64,000 bases of DNA. It comes from Roridomyces roridus. Its lineage: Eukaryota; Basidiomycota; Agaricomycetes; Agaricales; Mycenaceae. Position 1 is the stretch's first letter; the number at the start of each line of letters is the position of its first letter. The stretch lies in the NCBI GenBank assembly GCA_029378245.1, contig JARKIF010000114.1, forward strand, positions 1-64,000, given 5' to 3'. Below are positions 38,736-52,501 of the stretch, piece by piece. Both the position numbers and the translations under genes were made by a program. The notes beneath the pieces were generated by a model. The model did not search any database and was not told the DNA's origin. It saw only the letters and a program-made list of their open reading frames with translations.

Positions 38736-41700
38736 ATGGCCGACGTGGAGACCAGACCCTTTTCTCGAGACTACAGGTGGGGCTTGTGACCAATCTCGGT
38801 GGAATGGGCACTGACCAAACTGCCCAGTGGCCTAGTGAATCAGACCGTCATTGGTCTGGTCATCGCTGTGCTCGCCATTTCGTCGCAGGAGTTGATGAAA
38901 CGGACGCGCAGGGGGGCCAAGCGCACGTCTGACGCACTCGGTAGTCGCGAATGTTGGGAGTTTGGATAGTGAGCATCGTCCGCGCCTGCTGGGGTTGTCA
39001 AAGTTGATTGATTTCCCAGTTTATACCAAGCTAGATCTTGGGCAAGGTTAGCGCACTGCCTCGTTTTTATCTTTCGACTGACCCGACGGAAAGATATCCA
39101 TCCCCTCCAACGCCTCGAGGATGGCCGCTCTCCTGGGTCAAGCAGGTCGTTTTCTTCCCTCAAGACAAGATGAATGAGCTGCGAGGCGTAGACGCCACTC
39201 TCTATGTTCGCTGGCTTCGCGGTTGTTGTGCGTCGTGATATTTTTAAAAATCTGTTCATGTCTGACGTGCGTACAGTCTGGTTTGTGATACTGCATACTT
39301 GCACCACCTTCCCGATACTATTCCCCATACATGTTGAATTCTCCGACGACTCGATTTCCAGGGCCTCCATGACGCGCGCCTCGATAACATCACTTGTAGC
39401 CACCCACCGCGGACTATCGTTGTTGTGGATTCACATCTGCCTTTTGTTCTGGATTACCCTCTCGTGGATGGCCACCTTAATATGGATCTGCCATGGAGCC
39501 TTCCTACTGCGAGCACAAAAGCTGGCCATCGCCGCCAAGCGGATGGCCGAATACGATCCGTCCGACGGCACGTACTATCCTCATCCGCACCCGCAATACC
39601 CGTTCACGGATGTATCCACTCCGGACCGGCATCATCCCAACTTTGGCCTGCGCCTTCGCACAATCATGGTGTCCAACGTCCCTCCAAGCCTGCGCAACGA
39701 AAAGGTACTCAAAGAATACTTTGAATACTATTTGTCACGCAAATTGGACGTTCCCTCCATGGGCCTCACTTCCGCGACGCAACCTGGGTTCATCAATAAA
39801 TCCATCGCGTTCTTGTTCAACAAAGCCAAACATCTGCCCGAACTTGCCCCTGCGATCCCGCTCTCGCCTACATCCCGAGACGGCAAGGATGATGCGGCTA
39901 CCGGCTCTGTCGACAATCCGGGTCCAATTCCACACATCGATCGTGTGGTTGTTGCGCGCAAGATGACAGAGCTGGCCATTCTACTGGAACGGCGGGAAAA
40001 TTTTGCGCGTTTGCTCGAAACTGCGCATATCAGGTTGGCTCAAAAGACGGTGCTTGCTGTCAAGGATGCTATGACCCGCAAGGAAGCCAACAAGCCCATT
40101 GTGAGGGCTCTGTCCAAGAGGCGGAAGGCCGCCATGGCGGATGTGGAGCGAGGCACGGTTGAGGGTGAAGGGAAGAAAAAAGTCGTGGATATGACACCGG
40201 AGGAGCGGATGAACCAGCTGATCGAGGTTATTGGTCCATACGTGGACGAGTTTGGGCTAAATCGGAAAGCGCCGCGTAGGCCTGCTTTCCTCTCAAGAAG
40301 CCAGTTCAGGAAGCTTCGGACGGAGGGGTCGCAGGATTCGGACAGTGATGGAGGTCATCCTAATCCGACACCGCCACAGCTGCCTACGATATGGGAAGCG
40401 TTGCACAGTCTGCCAAATGCGAGCCTGGAGCCCTTCCACCCACTGATATCACTTTCTCACGTCTTCCGGGGCAAGATCGTCCCGACTATCGACTATTACA
40501 GTGCCAAGTACAGTCTCCTCACGGCCCTCATCACGGAGAATCGCGCTAGGGCTGTTACGGATTACGATGCAGCTTCAACGGCGTTTGTCACGTTTGCGGA
40601 CCCCGCGGACGCCAGGAGGGCCTGCAAATATCTCGCCGTGCATCCACTGAATCCCTTGAGTTGTTTGGTCACGATGGCTCCTGCTTACCAGGACTTGGAT
40701 TGGGTCAGAGTCATGAAGTCGTCGTTTGACGGCGAGGTGGGTTGTTGCGCCTTCAACATGACTCCACTAATAAACATGTCAGTTTGTTAAAGATTGGGTC
40801 GTCAACATGGGCGTATGGTGGGTCGTTTTGGCGTTACCAAGATTGAATTCTAATCGAATACAGGGCGTTCACTGTGTTCTGGTTATTCCCCGTCTCTCTG
40901 TTGGTCGGTCTGGTGTCGATCCAGAATATCTCTGCTTTCTTGCCGGCTCTGGTCAGCACATTCATCTCTGTTAATTCGTTTTATTCACTGGTATTTACTC
41001 AGAGCGCATACCTGGCGAGACATGCTTGGGAGGAAGACCTGATCCAGTCGTTTGTTCCTACCCTTCTAGTCTCCCTCCTGGCCTTCTCCATCCCGCCTAT
41101 CCTCTTGCTCATTGCGAAAAAGGCGCACACAATAACGACGCTGTCGGCTCTGCATGATCTCATCATGACTCGGTATTACAAGTTCCTCGTTGTCAATGTG
41201 CTTGTCTTTTTCTGCGTTGGGACGGCGGCGTTGCAGTCGATTCTTGATTCGTTCAAGGTGAATCAGACGTCCAGGGTTGATATTCTGCAGATTGTGTCGC
41301 AGAGCTTCCCTACTGCTGGCCCCTTTTACGTTGGTTGGAGTAGGTTTGTTTTCAATGGCGTTGATTTGAGTTCTAATCCAGGTGCAGTGATCTTCACCAC
41401 GGGCATGCACGGTGGTTTCGAGCTGGCTCTGTGTGAGTCCCTTTGATCGATGTACTGTGACATGTACTGACGTTGACCTAGTGGGGCTCCCGCTCATCCT
41501 CTATCCGAAACTTCGCGGCCAAGTGACTCCGTAAGTTGACATTCGCTCTTATCGCAGGTCGCTAATGTTGACCAAGACGGAAACGCGCCATCGGTACCCG
41601 ACCAAGGACATTCAATTTCTATTGTACGCTCTTTTTATCCACGGGAATTCCGGTGTTTGACTGTGTTTAGACTGGCTACCGATGCATCTGCTGGTGTTAC

Positions 41701-43389
41701 ACGTCCTTTTGCTCTTCGCGGTCCTGAATCCATTCGTGATTCCCTTTGGCGCATTCTACTATTTCATTGAAGCTGGTATGTCCCGTAACACAACTGCATT
41801 CTATTTTCTCATTCAGATGTCTAGGAATTGTCAAGAATCAGCTACTTCATGTCTACGCAAAGAACTATGAAAACAATGGAAAAGTGTTACTCATACGAAT
41901 GGCGCGATATTCGCTTGACGGTAGGTTTACAATGGAATACCCCAGCTTTAGAGTACTGACTTTGCATAGGTCTCGTCCTCTCTCAGGTCGTTTTCATGAT
42001 CTACATGGTTGTCCTGAAAAAGTCCGTAAATGTCGGGCTTGCCGCCTTTCTCGTTGTCTTCACTACATTTGTCAAGATTGTGTAAGTGTTTTTTTTTTGT
42101 CTTGACTGGGATTGTCACTCAACAACTCGTTCAGAATAACGCGCGTACTCCGTGCCCAATTTGAGCACGATGATATTCTAGAGGCTCAACTGATGGTTCC
42201 ACGCACGACTGACCCTGAACTGGGACAAGAACCTTCGTCCGGTGAAGAAAGCAACGACAACATGCCTTCGCCCATGTTCTCGTGGCGCGTACCTGCATGG
42301 GTCAACTTGTCGTATGCTACTGTACGCCCGCATCGACAGGCACAGCACCGACCCAATCCCTTTGGACCCCGAGAACAGACCTTTTCTCGCCTGGGATCGA
42401 GGGATCTCGAGTCGAACGTCAAACAAGATTCATCATCTCCAGAGGCGCAGAGGTTGATCGATGGCCAGGCGCTACCAAGCAAGCCTCGGGGATACAAGCC
42501 CGCAGGTGCCTGGGATGAAAATTCTGGACTTGTAGCGCCACATCCGTCTCCACCGCCATGGGACGACGATAACACCGCTGATCTTCCGTACGACAACCCG
42601 TTCTACACTAGGGACATCGCCACGGATTTATGGCTTCCTCGCGACCCCTTCGCCAAACTCAATCTGGATGATACGGTGGATCTCAGAAGGTCCGTCACTG
42701 TTGACCCGGCTGCCGGCCGCTTGGGCTTCTGGGTAGCGACCACCGCATCACCGGCGGCAATGTCGGAGATTTCAAGTGTTTCCACGCCAGCTGAGGAGCG
42801 TCCAAGCGCCGAGTCGTTCGAACAAACTGTGGATGGCAGCGAGGAAATCGACCTTCCTCTCATCATTGCGCAGCGGGCGCTGGCGAATGACGATGTGGAA
42901 CACACTGTCCGAGCACGCCGGGGTTCTACCTTCCGTCGGAAAGTTAGCTCGAGCACGACCGCGTCAAGACCGCGACGACCGAGCATTGCTCCTAGGTTGT
43001 CTAACCGCTCATTTTCGGACAGCGTTGGCCGGCCGCAACGTTCGACTTCTATCATGTCCACCCTCCAGCCTCCCGTCATGGATCGTATCCGGTCAGACGG
43101 GGACTTTAACAACGTCCGTCCTGACATGCATGCTCAAGCCGAGTTTGTTCGGGCACATTCTCCTCATTCACGACTCTCTGTTGCTGCGCCGTCCACGAGA
43201 CAACAACGATCAGCCAATATCTCCGCTCATGAGGCCATATTGCATGAGGTTCTCGCGGAAGAGGAGCAGGCTTTGGTGGATCGGCTGGAAGAGGAGCAAG
43301 CCGAGGTGGATAGGGCGACGATGCCGAGATCGTGGTTCACGGCTTGGATGTTCAGGAGAGAGCCTCCGGCGGAAGAGCCTCGACAATGA
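38736..43389 (+). CDS. CSC1: CSC1/OSCA/TMEM63 stress-gated cation channel
   Basis: OSCA/TMEM63 proteins are mechanically or osmotically gated cation channels. The protein starts MADVETRPFSRDY. The first membrane segment is VNQTVIGLVIAVLAISSQEL, then CWEFGYLYQARSWAR, FFPQDKMNELRGVDATLYVR, a second segment near FVILHTCTTFPILF, a third with LLWIHICLLFWITLSWMATL, and a large cytosolic loop (IMVSNVPPSLRNEKVLKEYF). The pore region follows: AFTVFWLFPVSLLVGLVSIQ, HAWEEDLIQSFVPTLLVSL, SQSFPTAGPFYVGW, FTTGMHGGFELAL, LLVLHVLLLFAVLNPFVIPF, NQLLHVYAKNYENNG. The long C-terminal tail (about 400 residues) carries DNPFYTRDIATDLWLPRDP. About 14 introns join cleanly. About 1,300 residues. Confidence 0.94.
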
Positions 43390-43604
43390 GCGTATTTTTT
43401 ATATTATTTTATGACCCCTAAGATGATTTGATACCCCGGAATAATAGCTAGTTTTTCATGACCGCATGATGTACGAGTTGCTACTTACAATACATCCTTT
43501 CGCCGCGAACCGATATTTTTCCCGCGGGCGAATTTCGCGAGATGGCTAGTACCGATGTTCAACCTGGGGGGTATTTAAGCAACAGCCAAGAAAAAGTACG
43601 CGAC

Positions 43605-45204
43605 ATGGCTCTTTTGACTTTACTTCTTGCTGCTATCGGGGTCAACGCTGGGACTACTGTCTGGTGAGTTGACTGATTTTCCAGATCAATTCACCAAGTT
43701 GATTTGCCACTGCAGGTCCGGCAACTTTAATTCTTACGTGGGTTTACCGTGCATGTTTTTTTTTACATGGGCCTCATCGATAGTTCAGGCAAACTCGGCG
43801 AGCTTCGACACCTGGAGCTTTAGTAACGAAGTTGGAGAGTATCAATGGTACATCCACGGTACTCAAAACACATCCGAGTATCTGTCGCTCTCGCCGTCCT
43901 ACAAGAATCCCGCCGACTCGAGCGAGACGAATGGACTCAAACTCACGGTGGATAGCACGTCTACGTGGAATAGCCAGTTTGAGCGGTGAGCTGCCTTGAT
44001 TTTCGGTGATAATTGTCGTTGACCGCGATCTGGTAGCACGGAGCTTATTCCTCAGACGAGCGCGAACCTGGGGACGGGCAATCTTTTGTATCATTTCTCC
44101 ATCTCTACTGGACAAGCGGGTTCGACCAACTACCCAGTTGTAAGTTGATGCAATATTTATTCGTGGCCTACTTACTTACACCTTTGCAGACTTCCATTGA
44201 GCATCAGGTATGAAAGACCTTCCAGTTTGTCGTTTATCAAATGTCGTCTTTCAGATTTGTTTCTTTGAAAGTCACTTCACGGAGGTAAGCGTTCCTCTTA
44301 TGCACCAGATTCTTTAATCCAACTCGAAAATCAGCTCAAAGTCGGCGTTGCTCCAAACCCCACTCACCTGACGTGGATGGTGTGTCTATTCAAAAGCAGA
44401 CTGTCGCAATCTAATGCTCTGTCAGGTAACGGAAGTAGACCACTGGGACACACCCTGGACTCCCGGTGTTTGGTACAACTTTGCGTACGATATCGACGTA
44501 AGTCACAGAGACCTCTTCTTGATCAGTGAACCAACCAGCACTGCAGTTTACTGCCCAGACAGTGGGTCTTTGGGCTTCGAACGGATCAGCCCCGTTGGTC
44601 AAGGTCGTGCAAAACGTCCCGGCTGCGACCAGTACCAATTCGGCCGATTGGCATTTGGGCGTTCTTCGTATCAACCCCAGTGCGTTCCCCCGCATCTAGA
44701 CGCGATTTGTGTAACGGTTAATCCACAGCGGGCACCGAGGATTACTTTTTCAGCGGCGTTTATATCGAAAGCGCACCAATTACGACTAGTGTCGGAACAG
44801 GTGAGCATTGCGAGATTCTGGAGGCCATGAACTGATTGGAGAAGGCGGAGGTAACACCACGACCACGACGACCGGCACCACTACCTCCTCGGCCAGCTCG
44901 ACAACCAGCAAGACCACAACCACGACCACGACCACGACCTCCATCGGTCCAGTGCAAACCGAGTTCGGCCAGGTAAGAGGAAAAAATTGAAACTTGATGA
45001 TGCTGACGATGATAATAAGTGCGGGGGAACTGGCTATACCGGTGCAACAACATGCGCTGCTCCTTACACAGTAAGTCGTTGCCGTTCTGAACCTCCAAAT
45101 CCTCAACTTTGGATAGTGCAAGGCCATCAGCCCGCCTTATTATTACCAGGTGGGTCAATTCTTCTCGTCAAAGACATATATTCATGCGAATTCAGTGTCT
45201 CTGA
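43605..45204 (+). CDS. Secreted GH131 beta-glucanase with C-terminal CBM1
   Basis: GH131 enzymes act on beta-1,3/1,6 and beta-1,4 glucans. The signal peptide is [20 protein letters not shown]. The catalytic domain carries the family blocks [88 protein letters not shown] and [17 protein letters not shown] Thr/Ser linker follows, then a CBM1: [36 protein letters not shown], with its cysteines split over four exons. Many tiny exons occur: TSIEHQ is 18 bases, and the last exon, encoding only C, L and stop, is 9 bases (45196-45204). A TATA-like TATTTAAG lies at 43572. The gene converges on SOD, with 8 bases between stops. Confidence 0.93.
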
Positions 45205-45212
45205 GATTGAAT

Positions 45213-45993
45213 TTACGCAGCGAGTCCCTACGAAACGATGAGTGCTGAGCAAGGGTGCCATTGAACGTACGTACTATGGTCCCGCACGCAGCCCGAGCAC
45301 CCGCATTCCCGGTCTTGAGGCTTTCAGGATCGCCTCCCTTCCCGAGATCGTCCGTTCCCGCGTGGAGAACAACCGCCCGCCTGGAGCCATAATAAATTTG
45401 AGCAAGGGCACTGCAATAACTCACTCACCCAACGATGCTCAGAGGTCCGTTCAGCGAAATCGTCGAGTCTTCGAACGAGAACGTTGCTTTGCCGTCACCA
45501 TCTGTCTGGATATTCCCCAAATCCCCAACGTGCCTCTCCGCATCAGAGGGCGCGCCGTGGTTTTTGGCGAACGGATTAAAGTGTGGGCCGGCGGACAGAC
45601 AGCCGTCGGTCAGGTCGCCGAATTGACTGCCGTTGTAAAATAAATATATTCTTGAGAGTACTTGAGTAAACGTACTGGATGTGAAAGCCACGCTCCGCGT
45701 TCGCGTCGAGACCCTGCAGTTCGCCAGTCACAGTAACTGCACTGGCAACGTCTTTTTGTTCAAAAGTGACCGTGCCAGTAGCTGAGGATGAGCCTTTCAA
45801 GACGACGACAGCCTAGGGCGCATCAGTCTCATGCGTCACTTGTGCGGCGACCGACTAGGACCTTGGTGACGACTGGAAGGGCGTCTGGCTTGGACGCACT
45901 CCGTGACAGGACGATCACAAGAGTTACAAGACAGGCAGCTCCGAGAAACCACCAGCGAGTGGTCGATTTCTGCTGCTTGGGAGTATAGTCCAT
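45213..45993 (-). CDS. Cu/Zn superoxide dismutase with N-terminal membrane anchor
   Basis: It starts [15 protein letters not shown], then a hydrophobic helix ([14 protein letters not shown]) and a short linker before the SOD domain, the pattern of a type II anchor with the enzyme outside the cytosol. The SOD domain has [19 protein letters not shown], the copper ligands in FHIH (split by an intron), [19 protein letters not shown], the zinc/copper region [35 protein letters not shown], and the end [13 protein letters not shown]. All metal ligands and the disulfide cysteines are present. Introns join cleanly. An anchored Cu/Zn SOD differs from the usual soluble SOD1. Confidence 0.88.
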
Positions 45994-46056
45994 GGGAGTG
46001 AAGAAGCAAGAGAAATCCGGTAAAAATAACTAAGAGTACACAGTGATTATCTTATC

Positions 46057-47937
46057 TTACACATTCTCCATGAAGCGGCTCTGACCCCCAGGCATCGCCT
46101 TGTCCTCCTCGCCTTCAGGTGCGGCCGCAGTCGCGTCCTCGTCATCAGGCACATGCGGGGGCTTGCCCTCTGGCGCCTTCTCCTGCTGGCGCTTGCTGGG
46201 GCGGCGGGAAAGGCTCGCTCCTTCCGAAGGCTGGCGTCCGTGTCCCTTCTTCTCGATCTACAACAAGTCAGCACCAACGCAATCCACGAGAACAGGCACA
46301 TACCGGGAATCCATTTGCGCCCATCTCCATCCCGTGGGGATTTGAATAACTCGGCGGCTCTGCATCTGCATACTCCAAACCATCTTCGTCGTCATCTTCC
46401 TCCTCGACGGAACTACCCTCTTCATCGCCACTCTCCTCCTCCTCACTGACATACCCAGCAGATCGCACCGCCGCTGCAACAGGCCCGCTCCTCTCCATCT
46501 GCTCGCTCGCAACCAGATACCTCGCACAAAGCATGCGAATATCGTTCCACCACTCCATCATATCCTCACGGCTCCTTGAACGGAAGCTCCAGGCATGATC
46601 ACCGCCACCCCCCGTGAGCCGACTGCTCAAACTGCGACGCACACCGCTCACACCGCCTGCCTTGGTCGTCCCGCTGCCGTCTTTCCGGCCCTCGATGTGA
46701 AATTTGTGGGACTTTGCACTGGCTCCGCTCGGCGGGCCAAGCGTGCACATGGGAAGGAACAGACTGAAAAGCGGCTCCCGCCCTCCTGGCGACATGGGGT
46801 CCGAGCTCGAGTACTCGTGCAAGAAGCCAGCAGGCGTGAGCACAAAGAAACTCTCCCGATACGTGCGTGTATACCGCTTCTTGCGCTCCAGCAGCCCCGT
46901 GTGCACGGCTTGCACACTGGGATCGTCGCGGCTGGGGTAGACTATGGTGGAGGGGTTGCGCAGCGGGGTCTCGGGGTCCAGAAGGTGGTCTGACCGACCG
47001 CTGAACGCAAGCCACTCGCGGTCGGGTGCCAATCCGCTCATGTGTGCCGCGAGCTCGGTATGTGTGGCAGCAATGGAGGCGCTCATGCGGGCTTGCCACT
47101 CCTCGTACGTCTGCCACGCAGATTGGACGGCACGGACAATACCCTCTTCAAAGTGGGCACTGTTTTGCTGCATAATTATGATGCTCTTTTGGAGAAGGTT
47201 TTCTTCGTGTACTTGTTTCGTGAGCTGCCGGACGACGGCGGCATTGGTCACATATCTAGTACGGTGTGAGTGTAGGACGATATGAGACACAGATCACGTA
47301 CGGGTCTGTCTTGCTCGTCACTGCCAGAGGCGTGTTCTTGAACGAGGATATACTGGCGGACAGCTCGGACATGAGGCGCGTGGAGAGCTCGCGCTCCTTT
47401 GCGACGTTGGTTGCGAGCTTGCCAGTGTCATTCTGGACGTTCTTGATGTGCGCCTTGATTTCTGTGCGGAGCTTCTGGAGGTGCTGGACGATGGAGCTGT
47501 CGATGGTGCGCCCCAGATTGGCATGTTGGTCGGCGATGACCCTGGTCTTGTCGCGGATGTCCTGTGTCCCCGTCAGCCGTGTATCTGTAGAAAGAGGAAG
47601 GACCTGCATAGTAGATATCCTGGAGCCCGCCTTCGCCGAGAAACTGGTTTCCAGCACGGAAAGGGACCTGTATAACGGCGCCGAGCTTTATGAGCTCCTT
47701 CGAGGTGGTGTTGTGGATGTCTGCAACGCCTTCAAAGTAGGCAATGAGTTGCTTGACGATTGCCTTCCAGGCGACAAAACGCTCGATGAGGATGTCTGAC
47801 GGGCGAAGGTCGTGGGGCGCGACATTCTTCTTGATGAGGGACTGGTTTCGGGATATAGTCGAGCCTTGCTTGGAGGCTCGAGATATGGACGCCGCGCGCG
47901 AGGGGGCGCGCGACAATGAGACGGCTTCGTGGTTCAT
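46057..47937 (-). CDS. SLM1: PH-domain TORC2 adaptor Slm1/Slm2 family
   Basis: In yeast, Slm proteins bind PI(4,5)P2 and carry TORC2 to its substrate Ypk1 at eisosomes. The protein starts MNHEAVSLSRAPSRAASISR (ATG at 47937). Then comes the BAR-like helical region: RPSDILIERFVAWKAIVKQL, IAYFEGVADIHN, GAVIQVPFRAG, VQHLQKLRTEIKAHIKNVQN, RQLTKQVHEENLLQKSIIIM, HFEEGIVRAVQSAWQTYEEW. The PH domain follows (TGLLERKKRYTRTYRESFFV, LTPAGFLHEYSSSD, HKFHIEGRKDG, AWSFRSRSREDMMEWWNDI). An acidic tail contains PPSY (46346-46357), a PPxY motif. The exon join near 47601-47606 is off by one base (intron 47562-47603), probably an indel. About 580 residues. Confidence 0.9.
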
Positions 47938-48341
47938 GGAGAGTGAGTGGGTCGAACACAGGCAGTCCTGGGTATATGAATCGTGATCGGAGACTGACGT
48001 CAACAGCGCCGGAAGACGTCAGAGTCAATTCTGCTCTCGATCGGGAGCCGCTCAGAAAATCCACAGATTCGAGTGGACGTAATATCCTGTTTTATTCTCC
48101 TCAATCGTCCTTGAGTTCGGAGAGAAGGAATGAGAAATTGCCAGGAAATTGCTCGACCGCGATGTATCGCCACCGCAGATCCAATTTGAATATTCGACGC
48201 TTCGGAGGGTCTTCGTCGAAGCTTCTTCATCCGCATCCGTGTCTTGGAGGTACCAGCTTCTCTCTGATCCGTCAGCAATGTCCTCAGATAGCCTTATTAT
48301 GGCGCGACTGCAGCCCTAGCGTTCTACCTCCGTCCACGACC

Positions 48342-49665
48342 ATGCCATTCGGTACAGTCACCTTGAACGACGGCAAGAAGGTCTGGGTTCTCCAACTTCA
48401 CGGTTTCAAAACTCATGTTCATAGATTCCTGCTATTGCCTTTGGTAGAGCCCATTCAGCCACGCTGGGAACCTCTAAGAGCTCGTCGTAGGCACGGGAAG
48501 CATCTACAAATTCCAGGATGTCACCCAGCTCGTGCACCAGGCACTGGACGCGGGTTTCTGGCACATAGATACCGCCCAGTGTGCGTGTTACTTACCGCCT
48601 ATCCTTCATTCCGCTCACGGACAGCAGACTACCAGACAGAAGGCACGTATCTTGACTACTTTGACGCGCACTTTTCCAACACGTTATGCAGCTTACATCG
48701 GCCAGGCCATCCACGAGAGCGGACTCGCTCGGGACGAGTTGTATATTACCACCAAACTCGGTCCGGGGGAAGTGCGCGTCGAGGAGCAACTGAAGAAAAG
48801 TCTAGCAAACGTGCGTGCTGCGTTCCTCGGTTTGCTGTTCCAACCGATTTATTGTCTACAGCTTCGCGTCTCCTACCTCGATCTCTACCTCATCCACCAG
48901 CCCAACTATACCCCCGATCTCGACGGCGTCTGGAGGCAGTTTGAGGCCCTTCAAAAAGACGGGCTAATCAAGTTCGTCCATTTTCTCTTCCGCGGACCCA
49001 GTTTTCACCGTCGTTTCACAGGAGCATCGGTGTCAGCAACTTTTCCCTCGAACAGTTACAGAGTCTAGTCAAGAACGCCCGCGTTCTCCCCACGGTTAAC
49101 CAAATAGAGCTTCACCCGTACAACTACGCCCGACAGAAGGCGGTCATCGAATGGGCAGTCGAACGCGGGATCGTAACCGAGGCGTATAGTAGCTTGAGGT
49201 TCGCTTCCTTCCTTTCGTTTCATCATTATCCCAAACCAGACCCAATTTTAGCTCGATAACCAAATTCCCCGGTGGTCCCGTCGACGCCCCCGTCGCCGCA
49301 GCAGCCGAACGCCTCGGCATAACACAAACTCAAGTGTTACTCTCCTGGGTGCGCGCCAAAGGCGCCGTCATAGTCACTACCACGTCCAGCAAGGCTCGTC
49401 TACAAGAATATCTTGCCGTTGGAGATTTACGTGAGTTCGCCTTAGACTGGATTTCTTCTTAGCTCACACACAGCCAGCCCCTCTTCCCGAATCCGACATC
49501 GCCGCCATTGATGCAGCGGGTGCCCGTGGACCCCCGGGCATCCTTGATTACCGCGTTCTCAGCGTCCGCGGTGCGAGTCTGAGTCTGAAGACGGCTTTGC
49601 TGGCGTTAGTGGTGCTCGTGTTCAGTGCTGGGTTGTTATTCCGCGGCTGCCATCGTTTGGACTAG
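48342..49665 (+). CDS. Aldo-keto reductase with C-terminal membrane segment
   Basis: It is a NAD(P)H-dependent carbonyl reductase of the AKR superfamily. It starts MPFGTVTLNDGKK, then IPAIAFGTGSIYKFQDV, and LDAGFWHIDTAQYYQTEAYI, giving the catalytic Asp and Tyr across introns. The catalytic Lys is in YITTKLG and the His in LYLIHQPNY. SIGVSNFSLEQL, VNQIELHPYNYARQKAVIEW and the cofactor-binding VIVTTTSSKARLQEYL follow. The protein ends with SLKTALLALVVLVFSAGLLF and RGCHRLD, a hydrophobic helix with basic flanks that looks like a tail anchor. This is unusual for AKRs. The intron at 48643-48691 starts gcacgt and reads as GC-AG. About ten short introns. The substrate is unknown. Confidence 0.88.
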
Positions 49666-49975
49666 TTAAAACGATTGTATCTTCAACAGAATAATATATA
49701 CGTGCTCCAAATATGAATATCTTATAGATATATGTGATGTGTCTGAGGGTAGGTGCGCAGATGACGGACCAAGCCGACGAGGGAGTGAGTGACAGAGAAA
49801 TCCAAATCCGATCCAGTAACGAAAGCAAGCAATATAGCGAGGTGGTAGTATACGGTGTAGTTCTACAGAGATAGTGAGTGTGTGATGATGCATACGGATG
49901 GAAAACAGAAAGATTAAATGAGTGGCGAGAGGCGGTCGATTAGGACTGGGATTATATGAGAATGTGGGATAGCGA

Positions 49976-52186
<2,211 letters not shown>

Positions 52187-52501
52187 TGTGGTGTAGAATG
52201 AGTGTACTGCTCGAGAAAGGACCTGCTTTCGAGGATGTGGAGGTAGCAGAGAGAGGTGCAGATCTTGGTCATTTGAAATTGATCGTAGCTAATGATGGCC
52301 GAAGGGAAATCAGAGCAAAGTGATTTTGAGCGGAAGTGCCAAAGATATTTGCCACTGATTTGCCGTGAGATTGATCGGACCTGTTTGGGACCTGTCAATT
52401 CCACATGGGCCGCTTAGCCGCTTACTGATCATATATGACATTCCACGGCCCGTCGCTGCAAACTTTCGCAGTGCTCGCTCAAGTTGCTCCCGACCATCAT
52501 C

